Made by a program: the position numbers and the translations under genes | Assembly (NCBI RefSeq): GCF_000745775.1 | Contig: NZ_JQJY01000005.1 | Span: 248,001-312,000, forward strand | DNA length: 64,000 bases | DNA from: Flavobacterium sp. ASV13 | GTDB lineage: Bacteria > Bacteroidota > Bacteroidia > Flavobacteriales > Flavobacteriaceae | Direction: 5' to 3' | Shown here: piece after piece, positions 36,849-44,857 of the stretch | Layout: every line of letters starts with the position of its first letter | Numbering within the stretch: the first letter of the stretch is position 1 | The notes under the pieces: generated by a model | Database searches by the model: none | Seen by the model: only the letters and a program-made list of their open reading frames with translations | Told to the model about the DNA's origin: nothing

Positions 36849-38807
36849 ATGTCTTATAAACAATTTTTATCACCAAGATACGCCCTTATAAGGGATTTAA
36901 TCTTATTTTTTATATCTGCTTCATTTCTTTTGCGGCTCTTATTTTTTATATGGCAGTATCAGGAAGTTTCATGGAAGATATTGGACGTGCTTCGAACACT
37001 TTTTATCGGACTATTTTATGATATAGGAGCAATTTCCTTTCTTATATTTCCAGCAGTGCTATACTATGCAGTTATGCCTAATAAATGGATTGGAACATAT
37101 ACTGATAAAATCCTAATCTGGTTCTTCACATTCCTTATCGTATTTATATTGGTATTAGTTTTTTTTGCCGAAATTACATTTTGGGACGAATTCAGAACTA
37201 GATTCAATTTTATTGCTGTTGACTACCTGATCTATACCCATGAGGTAGTGGCCAATATCGAAGAGTCATATCCGATGCCACTCTTAATTGGAGGAACCGT
37301 TCTAATCTCCTTGATCATCATTTTGATCTTTAAATGGCGGGAATCATTTCGAAAAACTTTTGAGTTTATCGCCAAACCTTCCACTAGAATAGCCTTTTTA
37401 TCCATAACTGTAGTTATTATGGCATTCTTTACTTCTTACATTTCAAATGCCCAGGCAGAGTGGTCTGCTAACCGTTATAATTCTGAAATTTCAAAATCGG
37501 GAATTTATTCTTTCTTTGCAGCCTTTCGCAACAATCAAATGAAGTATGATGAATTTTATACTTCAATTGATGATGACATGGCTTTTAAATTGGTTCGCAG
37601 TAAACTGTCAGATTCAAATGCCAGCTTTACAGGTAAATATCCTTCAATACATAGAAAGATTAATGACTCTTTGAAATTATCATCAAAAAGAAATGTTGTT
37701 TTTATCCTGGTGGAGAGCCTTAGTGCCAGTTTTCTTAAAGAATTTGGAAATAAGCAGGATATCACACCCTTTATGGACAGTCTGGCTCAAAAAAGCATTT
37801 TTTTTGAAAATATTTTTGCCACCGGGACAAGAACTGTCCGAGGAATGGAAGCTGTGACATTATCAATCCCTCCAACCCCTGGGCAAAGTATTGTAAAAAG
37901 ACCTGAAAACCAAAATCTCTTTACTGTTGCCAGCGTTTTTAAGGAAAAACAATACGATTGTAATTTCTTTTACGGCGGGGATGGCTATTTTGACAATATG
38001 AATTCCTATTTCGGCGGTAATGGTTTTACTATTTACGACCGTGGACGTGGAAGTGTGCTAAGTGACCAGATTAGAACCGTCAGAAATAATATTGAGGACC
38101 ATAAAATTACATTTGAAAATGCTTGGGGTATTTGCGATGAGGATATCTACAATAAAATGTTAAGTGTTGCCGACAAACAATATACAGAAGGTGTTCCATT
38201 CTTTAATTTTATCATGACAACCTCCAACCACAGACCTTATACCTATCCCTCAGGAAAAATTGACATACCTTCGGGAACAAGCCGTGAAGGAGCCGTAAAA
38301 TATACTGATTTTGCACTTCGGGAATTATTTAAAAAAGCTTCCAAAAAAGAATGGTATAAAAATACCATTTTTGTCATAATTGGTGATCACTGTGCCAGCA
38401 GTGCAGGAAAAGATGCCATTGATGTAGCCAACTACCATATTCCAGCCATGATTATAAATCTTCCAGCATCTCAAAACCAAAATATTCCAAAATTGTGTTC
38501 GCAAATAGACATCTTTCCTACTCTTTTTGGCGTTATGAACTGGAGCTATCAGACCAATTTTTTTGGTAAAGACGTCTTAAAGAATTCATTTGAACAACGT
38601 GCTTTTTTGGGAACATACCGAAAACTAGCCCTGATGAAGAGAAATAAAGTAATGATCCTATCCGATCAAAAAAGACAGTCGTTTTACAAATGGAAAAAAG
38701 AAGACAACAGTCTATTGGAAATACCCATGGACAGGGTTTTTCTAAAAGAAACGATTGCATGGTATCAGACGGCAGATCATTTTTTTACCAATAAATTATT
38801 GAAATAA
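36849..38807 (+). CDS. LTA synthase-like sulfatase-fold membrane enzyme
   Basis: This 652-residue protein has five N-terminal membrane helices (about 12-210) and an extracytoplasmic alkaline-phosphatase/sulfatase-fold domain. Visible catalytic features are VFILVESLS near 285 (metal-binding Glu), ATGTRTVRG near 323 (nucleophile Thr) and VIIGDHCASS near 515 (Asp-His). Family members transfer phosphoglycerol or phosphoethanolamine to envelope polymers. Gram-negative relatives make periplasmic glycans or modify lipid A. It stands alone between the ZIP gene and a small membrane protein, so a link to metal tolerance through surface charge is only a guess. Confidence 0.88.
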   Translation: MSYKQFLSPRYALIRDLILFFISASFLLRLLFFIWQYQEVSWKILDVLRTLFIGLFYDIGAISFLIFPAVLYYAVMPNKWIGTYTDKILIWFFTFLIVFILVLVFFAEITFWDEFRTRFNFIAVDYLIYTHEVVANIEESYPMPLLIGGTVLISLIIILIFKWRESFRKTFEFIAKPSTRIAFLSITVVIMAFFTSYISNAQAEWSANRYNSEISKSGIYSFFAAFRNNQMKYDEFYTSIDDDMAFKLVRSKLSDSNASFTGKYPSIHRKINDSLKLSSKRNVVFILVESLSASFLKEFGNKQDITPFMDSLAQKSIFFENIFATGTRTVRGMEAVTLSIPPTPGQSIVKRPENQNLFTVASVFKEKQYDCNFFYGGDGYFDNMNSYFGGNGFTIYDRGRGSVLSDQIRTVRNNIEDHKITFENAWGICDEDIYNKMLSVADKQYTEGVPFFNFIMTTSNHRPYTYPSGKIDIPSGTSREGAVKYTDFALRELFKKASKKEWYKNTIFVIIGDHCASSAGKDAIDVANYHIPAMIINLPASQNQNIPKLCSQIDIFPTLFGVMNWSYQTNFFGKDVLKNSFEQRAFLGTYRKLALMKRNKVMILSDQKRQSFYKWKKEDNSLLEIPMDRVFLKETIAWYQTADHFFTNKLLK

Positions 38808-38981
38808 TTCTAATTACAAATTAATTGCAGAAAAAAACAGTACCAGTACACACCTAATGGAGGTTTTTTTCGTCTATTACTATGATTCTTCACCAAATCC
38901 CATCCAATTGGTCCAGAGCCATAAGAGAAATTACTTTAAGACAAGCTATATCAAGAATGTATAACTTTAAAAATTTTACAA

Positions 38982-39152
38982 ATGAAAAAAGGAAAACAGC
39001 CGGTATACAAGAGTCATTCCCGCTACAGCAGGAAAACTTCCAAGTCCATGAAAAGATTGCGGGATCTTGCTATATTTTTTGCTATTCTGGTAATTATTGC
39101 AGGCATCGTTATATCGATGATGTATTTATACCATTATTATCTTAAAAATTAG
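38982..39152 (+). CDS. Small single-helix membrane protein (56 residues)
   Basis: The frame starts MKKGKQPVYKSHSRYSRKTS, a strongly basic N-terminus. It continues with one hydrophobic helix (about residues 31-48, FFAILVIIAGIVISMMYLY) and ends in YYLKN. The charge distribution predicts the N-terminus in the cytoplasm. A different overlapping frame (38882-39145) is less gene-like and is rejected. The start is 11 bp into A-rich sequence favourable for Bacteroidota translation. It lies between the LTA-synthase-like gene and the ICMT-like gene, 43 bp before the latter. Function unknown. Confidence 0.6.
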   Translation: MKKGKQPVYKSHSRYSRKTSKSMKRLRDLAIFFAILVIIAGIVISMMYLYHYYLKN

Positions 39153-39194
39153 GCAGATAAAACATACTCTAGCCTTACAAACTAATTTTCAGCA

Positions 39195-40013
39195 ATGCAA
39201 ATTTCTATATCATCACTTGCTTACATTCCTATATCAATTCTTGTAATACTTATAATTATGGCACTTCAGGAAGAATTCGAGAAACAAAGTATATGGCTGC
39301 TTAAATACGGGAAAACATTTCCCCACATTATGCTTCTTATAGGTTATTTATTACTGCTTAAGTCTGAAAAAAATCCAAATGGGTTAATCTTAAGACAATC
39401 ACCTTTTGAAAGCTTATTTGAATATTTATGCCTGGCAATAAGCCTTCTAGGATGCACCATTAGAATACTCACCGTAGGTTACACTCCCAGTATTCCAAGA
39501 CATGAACATAAAAAAACAGGTGTATCCAATCATTATAGCTCTGGTACTTATTCGATGGTCAGGCATCCTTTGTATTTAGGCAATTTTATAATATGGCTTG
39601 GAATGATTGTCATCACCGGTGACTTTTGGTTCATCTTTGCCTTTGCACTTTTATATTTTATATATCTTGAAAGAATAATGATGGCAAAAGAAAGGCAATT
39701 AAAAAGTACGTTTGGTTTTAAATACTCTCGCTGGGCTGAAAAAGTACCTGCAATACTTCCTAATGTCTGGCTGTATAAAAAGTCACACTCATCTTTTAAC
39801 TGGAAAAAAATAAGAAAGAGTGAAACCGGGCGTCTCTGCAGTACATTTTTTATTTTCTTTGTGTTTGAAATTTCCTGTCAGTTAATGCAAGGAAAAAACA
39901 ACTATAATTTTGTATCACTTATAATAAGTTTGATCTTCGGTATTATTTATATCTGTGAAAACTTGAAATCCATAATTTCCTTTTTCCGGAGAATAATTGT
40001 AAAAATGAGGTAA
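39195..40013 (+). CDS. ICMT/phospholipid-methyltransferase-like membrane protein
   Basis: This 272-residue protein has about six membrane helices. It has the isoprenylcysteine carboxyl methyltransferase/PEMT signature GTYSMVRHPLYLGNFIIWLG (about residues 115-134), followed by Glu-Arg-containing YLERIMMAKERQL. Such proteins methylate small membrane or lipid substrates with S-adenosylmethionine; similar genes occur in metal-resistance islands as I recall, with unknown substrates. A C-terminal extension of about 70 residues has two further helices. It follows the small membrane protein in the same direction. Confidence 0.82.
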   Translation: MQISISSLAYIPISILVILIIMALQEEFEKQSIWLLKYGKTFPHIMLLIGYLLLLKSEKNPNGLILRQSPFESLFEYLCLAISLLGCTIRILTVGYTPSIPRHEHKKTGVSNHYSSGTYSMVRHPLYLGNFIIWLGMIVITGDFWFIFAFALLYFIYLERIMMAKERQLKSTFGFKYSRWAEKVPAILPNVWLYKKSHSSFNWKKIRKSETGRLCSTFFIFFVFEISCQLMQGKNNYNFVSLIISLIFGIIYICENLKSIISFFRRIIVKMR

Positions 40014-40149
40014 GAGTGTAAATAGAATTAAATCCGAAGAAATCTCTAAATGGATATTATTATTTACAAAATGATGAAATATTCATAAATATTACATTAT
40101 CATTGAAATTATCCGGGAATATGTATTGCCCAATATAATAGTTCCCTAT

Positions 40150-40179
40150 CTGGATGCATAAAGCCATTAATGCATCCAG
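40150..40179. repeat. Isolated 10-bp hairpin in a long intergenic gap
   Basis: CTGGATGCAT (40150-40159) pairs perfectly with ATGCATCCAG (40170-40179). It lacks a T run, so it is not a standard terminator for the upstream gene. The rest of 40014-40526 contains nothing that I can support. Confidence 0.5.
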
Positions 40180-40526
40180 AGGGGTTCTATATTTGATAAA
40201 AAACAAATAATTCACAGTATATTATTTTCAGATTACTACAATCTTTTTTTTGAAAAACTGTTAGACAGCCTGCACAATTTGGCAATAAAACAAACTATAT
40301 ACTGTTCTTTTACAAATAAACCTCTTCGATTCTTGATTAAGGTAAGGCCAATGATAAAATTACTCTAAAGCCTCTCAAAAATAGTTACTCAAAAACCTTC
40401 GCTATACGATTCATACTTTATATTTGAGATAGCCATTTACCGTAAAGTTTTCAGTATTAATTTTAATTATGAATTCCATCTTTATAAAAAAGTCATTATT
40501 TGATCTTTTTATATCTAAGAATAGGA

Positions 40527-41186
40527 CTACTTTTGGATCAAACCGCCTATTATGTTAATACTTAGGGCCAAAATAATAGTATTAAAAAAAAAGGAAAGCA
40601 TACCATGCAGTAAAACTATTCTCCTGATATGCCTTGCCGTGATACTAACATCGGATACCTGAAATGTGGTTCCCAGAACAAACGAAAAATAACAAAAATC
40701 CAAATAATCCGGCGTATTGTCTTCAGGAAAATTCAGACCTCCAAATACACGCCTCCCCGCTTTTTCTTCTCCCACAGCATAGTATAAATGTGCGTATTTA
40801 AATGTAAAAGTCGTGTGAACCAGCCACCAAGCCAATATGGCTGAGAAAACCGTAAGTAAAATATGAATAAGCAATTCAGTTCCTTTCATTTCACCTGAAG
40901 TCCTATAAAACAAAACAATAGCAATCAAACTAATTATGGAAGCCATCAAAATCAGTATCATAATTAAAGAGCGGCCTGAATCCTGCTTCTCTGCAATTTT
41001 ATGCAAATCTTTAGGATGAAAGCTTAAAATTGTCATCCAGCATAAAAGAAGATAGGCGCCAGAGAAAGCCAGCCATGAAGCCATCCAATGTACGGATGCT
41101 TTTTCAGTATTTTCCAACATAAAAAACATAGCAGCACCAATGGATAATGATATATATAATCGAAGGTTACTGTCAATCTTGCTCAT
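40527..41186 (-). CDS. DUF1345 membrane protein
   Basis: This protein of 219 residues starts at ATG 41186 (MSKIDSNLRLYISLSIGAAM). A TTG seven codons upstream is possible but less likely. It has five membrane helices and the DUF1345 segments FTFKYAHLYYA near 140 and DYLDFCYFSFVLGTTFQVSD near 172-191. The function of DUF1345 is unknown, though it is common beside metal and stress genes. It is separated by 75 bp from the response regulator gene on the same strand. Confidence 0.85.
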   Translation of the reverse strand: MSKIDSNLRLYISLSIGAAMFFMLENTEKASVHWMASWLAFSGAYLLLCWMTILSFHPKDLHKIAEKQDSGRSLIMILILMASIISLIAIVLFYRTSGEMKGTELLIHILLTVFSAILAWWLVHTTFTFKYAHLYYAVGEEKAGRRVFGGLNFPEDNTPDYLDFCYFSFVLGTTFQVSDVSITARHIRRIVLLHGMLSFFFNTIILALSINIIGGLIQK

Positions 41187-41261
41187 CCAAATTATCTTTG
41201 ATTTCAAAATATTTAATTTAAATTATTTAATCAACTCCCGTAGAATATTGATTTATTAGTA

Positions 41262-41930
41262 TTAAGATTCATTAGCAATAAAACCGATACCTCTTACAGT
41301 TCGAAGTCTTTCATCGGTGGCAGAGATTCGGAGTTTTTTTCTTATATTACTCATAAAAACATCAATAATGCCAGGGTCATACTCATAGTCTGAACTCCAT
41401 ACCTCCTTGATAATGTCTGTGCGAGAACATACTTGTCCTTTATGCCGCAGCAGATAAGCCAACAGCAGAAATTCTTTACGAGTCATTAGAACCTCTCGGC
41501 CTGACTTAAAAACTTTATAAGTATTCATTTTTATATTTATATCTGAAAGCCAGTATTCACGTTCTGAATTTTGTCCTTTTCTTTCATAGGCCATAATTCT
41601 TGAAATTAATTCCTCAAGACTAAACGGCTTTTTTATATAATCATTTGCTCCATGTTCCAGGGCAACTATGGTGTCCTCTAGTGTATCTTTTGTGGTGATA
41701 AAAATTATAGGCGTCTGGGTATCGGATACACGGATTGCCTGGCATACTTCTATCCCTGAAACTGTAGGAAGAATCCAGTTCAGAAGAATCAAATCATAGT
41801 TTCTTGTAGCTGCTCTAAGAACCCCTTCCTTACCATCCTCAGCGGTATGGACAAAATGTCCTCCTTCCTCGAGTCCAATGCGCAGGAAGTTTACAATTTT
41901 TGGTTGGTCATCAATTATAAGAATATTCAT
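41262..41930 (-). CDS. OmpR/CusR-type response regulator with Asn at the phospho-acceptor site
   Basis: This 222-residue protein has an N-terminal receiver domain and a C-terminal winged-helix DNA-binding domain (LRTVRGIGFI at the end). The acidic pair Asp7-Asp8, the Thr near 80 and the Lys in DYIKKPF are conserved. The phospho-acceptor is Asn51, in YDLILLNWILPTVSG, where the family has Asp (LLDxxLP). The codon is AAC. No histidine kinase gene is in the window. In known cases such regulators act without phosphorylation or through another signal. The target here is unknown; a metal operon is likely from position. Confidence 0.9.
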   Translation of the reverse strand: MNILIIDDQPKIVNFLRIGLEEGGHFVHTAEDGKEGVLRAATRNYDLILLNWILPTVSGIEVCQAIRVSDTQTPIIFITTKDTLEDTIVALEHGANDYIKKPFSLEELISRIMAYERKGQNSEREYWLSDINIKMNTYKVFKSGREVLMTRKEFLLLAYLLRHKGQVCSRTDIIKEVWSSDYEYDPGIIDVFMSNIRKKLRISATDERLRTVRGIGFIANES

Positions 41931-42199
41931 TGTTAAGACGGTAATTAATTGTTGGAGATTTAGGGCTCTCTGATTTTAAGAGTGTTAATCTGAAAACCTG
42001 CCAAATGTTTGTGCATTTCAGTCAGCGACCCTAAAATAACGTGCGAACATAATCCGCAATTTATTTTAATAAACAGAAAAATAAAGATAGATGGTACAGT
42101 ACATAGATAAATTGTGATGACATACTGATTCAATAAAGCTAACAAAGCTGTATTGTGTCAATATGCAGACAACTCTCCCCAAGAGATTGTGTCTTTTGG

Positions 42200-42538
42200 C
42201 TATGCCTCACCAAGCTCTTGCGGTGGCTGCCATATTGAATTAAGGTAATCAGACCTCAAGGATTGATATAATATTAAATTAGCATCGGTAATCACAACGC
42301 TAATGGGGAAAAATAGCATATTTTTCATTGGAAGAGTAATGTCACACTTACAGGTAATACAGTGGCAGACTGAACAGCATAATTGTTTATTACTATCACA
42401 ACCAGTACTTGTTTGGTGGGAAACTACAGTCCTCCCGCCACTGCTAGAAATTTCCATATCTATACAAGGAATGAAAAGTACGGTCAGTAAATGTACCGCC
42501 AACAAGATTACGAAAATAGATTTCTGGTAAGTCATCAT
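42200..42538 (-). CDS. Small Cys-rich exported protein, SIWQPP family
   Basis: This 112-residue exported protein has a signal peptide (about 1-23). The Cys cluster is CCSVCHCITCKC near residue 54, and near the C-terminus is NSIWQPPQELGEA. TAAATTTA, resembling a -7 element, lies three bases before the ATG (42541-42548). It is isolated from an RND operon, unlike the copy at 29257, and flanked by the response regulator gene and the His-rich peptide gene. Function unknown; metal binding likely. Confidence 0.72.
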   Translation of the reverse strand: MMTYQKSIFVILLAVHLLTVLFIPCIDMEISSSGGRTVVSHQTSTGCDSNKQLCCSVCHCITCKCDITLPMKNMLFFPISVVITDANLILYQSLRSDYLNSIWQPPQELGEA

Positions 42539-42616
42539 TGTAAATTTACAAAAAAAAGAAAAAGAAAAGTAATTTATATTTTATAAAATCCGCAAAATTT
42601 AATAATATAAGCAGAT

Positions 42617-42657
42617 AAAAAAAGCCCCTTTAATCAAAAGACTATAAGGGGACTTTT
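42617..42657 (-). terminator. Terminator after the His-rich peptide gene
   Basis: AAAAGxCCCCTT pairs with AAGGGGxCTTTTT around a loop of about 15 bases, with T runs on both strands. On the minus strand it ends the His-rich peptide gene. Confidence 0.7.
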
Positions 42658-42672
42658 TGGCATTCTCTACTT

Positions 42673-42858
42673 TTATTTGCTTTCCTTATGATGCTCACCT
42701 TCTTTATGATGTTCTTTTTCATCGTGGTGTTCTAATTCATCATGATGTTCCGGATCATTTTTTCCCTGTTCTCCTTCATGATGTTCCGGATGCTGGTGAT
42801 GTTCCTTATGTTTGTCATGTTCCGGATGTACATGTCCCTCTTTTTTTTCTGTGTTCAT
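42673..42858 (-). CDS. His-rich metal-binding peptide (61 residues)
   Basis: The peptide starts MNTEKKEGHVHPEHDKHKEH and consists largely of repeated (E/P)EHH units: 17 of 61 residues are His and most others are Glu, Asp or Lys. There is no Cys, signal peptide or membrane segment, so it would act in the cytoplasm. Composition predicts binding of several Ni, Zn or Co ions, as in known His-rich buffer proteins. A terminator follows directly. Its own promoter region is the start of the 350-bp gap 42859-43208. Confidence 0.75.
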   Translation of the reverse strand: MNTEKKEGHVHPEHDKHKEHHQHPEHHEGEQGKNDPEHHDELEHHDEKEHHKEGEHHKESK

Positions 42859-43185
42859 AATGTATATATTTAATTAATAAATTAGCCTTACAAATACCTA
42901 AAAATCAATTACTAAACGGCACCTGTAGTCATTTATACTAATTTACGTAATAATTCAAAGTGGTTCCTTAAGATTAAACTAAGATTTAATGAATAACAAA
43001 AAATTAAGATCTTAGATTATTATTCTAAACCAGCTAGAATTTAATTATTTAAAAAAGTAAACATTCTCAATATATAGAAAATGGTACAAATTAAAATATT
43101 TTTAGGAACTTTTCTATAGATAATTAACTTCCCATTTATTTTACAAATATCCACGCATAAAACATTATTTATTTAAAAAAAAAAT

Positions 43186-43193
43186 TAGATTTG
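43186..43193 (+). promoter_or_regulatory. -7 element of the di-haem/Rieske/porin operon
   Basis: TAGATTTG matches TAnnTTTG exactly and lies 15 bp before the ATG at 43209. The -33 region is only A/T-rich. The remainder of 42859-43208 has no gene-like frame. Confidence 0.5.
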
Positions 43194-43208
43194 CCTAAAA
43201 ATTAAATC

Positions 43209-44414
43209 ATGTGTTATAAAAATATTTTTTTAAGAAAACCTTTCTTATTGCTAATCTTTTGTTTTACACTATTATCTTGTGATACAAGTTATGTTGAAAT
43301 ACCAGCCAATGATGAAATACTGGACGGTCCGGTTGATGGTTTGTCGAATTCTGAATCTGCACAATTCTTAAGAGGTGATGCAGCAGTAAATGAAGTTTTT
43401 ACCCGGGAAACTGGTCTGGGACCAACATTTGTTGGAACGAGCTGTATCAATTGCCATGCGGGAGACGGAAAAGGGCATTTATTTACCACACTTACTCGTT
43501 TTGGGCAAATTGATGAGACAGGAAATCAATTTTTAAATCAGGGAGGTCCACAGCTTCAAAACAGAGCTTTACCAGGTTACTTGCCGGAACAAATCCCAGC
43601 CGGGGCAACATTCTCTAAATTTACACCCCCGGCATTTACAGGCTTGGGCTTTTTACAATATGTTTCGGATAATGATTTAATTCAGATGACAGATCCGGAG
43701 GATAGTAATGGAGATGGTATTTCAGGTACTGTAAACTGGATTACTATTCCTGGTTATTCAATTCCAGCTTCCAATGCAATAACCCAAAACAGCAAACATA
43801 TTGGACGATATGGCAAAAAAGCATCTGCTTTTGATTTATTGCATCAAACAGTTAATGCCTACAATCAGGATATGGGAATTACATCTGTATTTAATCCTAT
43901 TGATCATTATTCTAATTTAGAAATTGATCCTGAAATCTCAACTGCTAAAGTCAATGATGTTATTTTTTACTTAAGCAGCTTAAAAGCTCCTATTCAGCGA
44001 AATCAAAATGATGCCGGTGTTATTCGCGGTAAAAACATATTTACTCAAATTAATTGTGTGGCTTGTCATAAAAGTGAACTTAAGACAAGTTATTCTCCTA
44101 TAAACGCCCTTTCTTATAAAACTTTTGCCCCTTACACTGATTTGCTTTTACATGATATGGGAAGCGCATTAGATGATGGCTACACAGAGGGAAGTGCCAA
44201 AACCTATGAATGGAGAACTCCTCCACTTTGGGGGATAGGTCTTTCAGAAAATTCACAAGGAGGAAACTTATTTCTGATGCATGACGGTCGTGCACAAACT
44301 ATTGAACAAGCCATAACATTACATGGCGGTGAGGCGCAACAAAGCAGAAATGCATTTGAAAAACTGTCTACACAAGATAAAGAAGCTTTACTGAAATTTA
44401 TAAAATCATTATAA
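43209..44414 (+). CDS. Di-haem oxidoreductase-like lipoprotein (DUF1111)
   Basis: This 401-residue lipoprotein (TLLSC, Cys24) has two c-type haem motifs, CINCH at 79-83 and CVACH at about 283-287. It also has DPEDSNGDGISGT, a calcium-like loop near 162, and MHDGRAQTIEQAI near the end. These are features of the di-haem thiol oxidoreductase/peroxidase-like family. It would act in the periplasm or on the outer surface in electron transfer. The next gene (Rieske) starts 2 bp after its stop, so the two are cotranslated. The electron donor or acceptor is not evident. Confidence 0.87.
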   Translation: MCYKNIFLRKPFLLLIFCFTLLSCDTSYVEIPANDEILDGPVDGLSNSESAQFLRGDAAVNEVFTRETGLGPTFVGTSCINCHAGDGKGHLFTTLTRFGQIDETGNQFLNQGGPQLQNRALPGYLPEQIPAGATFSKFTPPAFTGLGFLQYVSDNDLIQMTDPEDSNGDGISGTVNWITIPGYSIPASNAITQNSKHIGRYGKKASAFDLLHQTVNAYNQDMGITSVFNPIDHYSNLEIDPEISTAKVNDVIFYLSSLKAPIQRNQNDAGVIRGKNIFTQINCVACHKSELKTSYSPINALSYKTFAPYTDLLLHDMGSALDDGYTEGSAKTYEWRTPPLWGIGLSENSQGGNLFLMHDGRAQTIEQAITLHGGEAQQSRNAFEKLSTQDKEALLKFIKSL

Positions 44415-44416
44415 TA

Positions 44417-44857
44417 ATGGATAGGAAACAATTTTTAAAAACATGTGGTTTTGGATGTTTGGCAGGAATAGCCGGAGTAACTTTATTACAAAGCTGTGCT
44501 TCTTCCCAGATTCTTTCAAGAGAGATTAAAGACTCTGATCTTTTAGTTCCCATTTCTGATTTTATAATACAAAAAGGAACAAAAACAGAATTTAAAAAAT
44601 ACATCATCATTCAAAATGAAATATTAAAAGCACCAATTTGTGTGTATCGATTTGATGCAAACGATTATTGCGCCATATTTATGTTATGTACACATCAGGG
44701 TGCGGAATTACAGGTTTTTGGAGATAAATTACAATGCCCCGCACACGGAAGTGAATTCAGCAACCGGGGTATTTTAGAGAACGGTCCCGCAAATACAGAT
44801 CTTAGAAAATTTCCGGTAGCAATAGAAAATAATATTCTAAAAATATCTTTAAAATGA
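44417..44857 (+). CDS. Rieske [2Fe-2S] protein
   Basis: This 146-residue protein has an N-terminal anchor or lipoprotein signal (TLLQSCAS, Cys27). The Rieske cluster ligands are CTHQG (Cys91, His93) and CPAHGSEF (Cys107, His110). The short linker and single domain fit a small high-potential electron carrier rather than a cytochrome bc1 subunit. It overlaps the porin gene by four bases (ATGA), and follows the di-haem gene by two, so the three form one operon. Confidence 0.9.
   Translation: MDRKQFLKTCGFGCLAGIAGVTLLQSCASSQILSREIKDSDLLVPISDFIIQKGTKTEFKKYIIIQNEILKAPICVYRFDANDYCAIFMLCTHQGAELQVFGDKLQCPAHGSEFSNRGILENGPANTDLRKFPVAIENNILKISLK

Noticed and set aside
38882..39145. An 87-residue plus-strand frame
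   Set aside because: Its composition is not protein-like, and the overlapping 38982 frame has a clear signal-anchor pattern.
41960..42145. A 61-residue minus-strand frame with CGLC
   Set aside because: Short similarity to the N-terminus of AraC-family or metal-binding proteins is too weak to support a gene.
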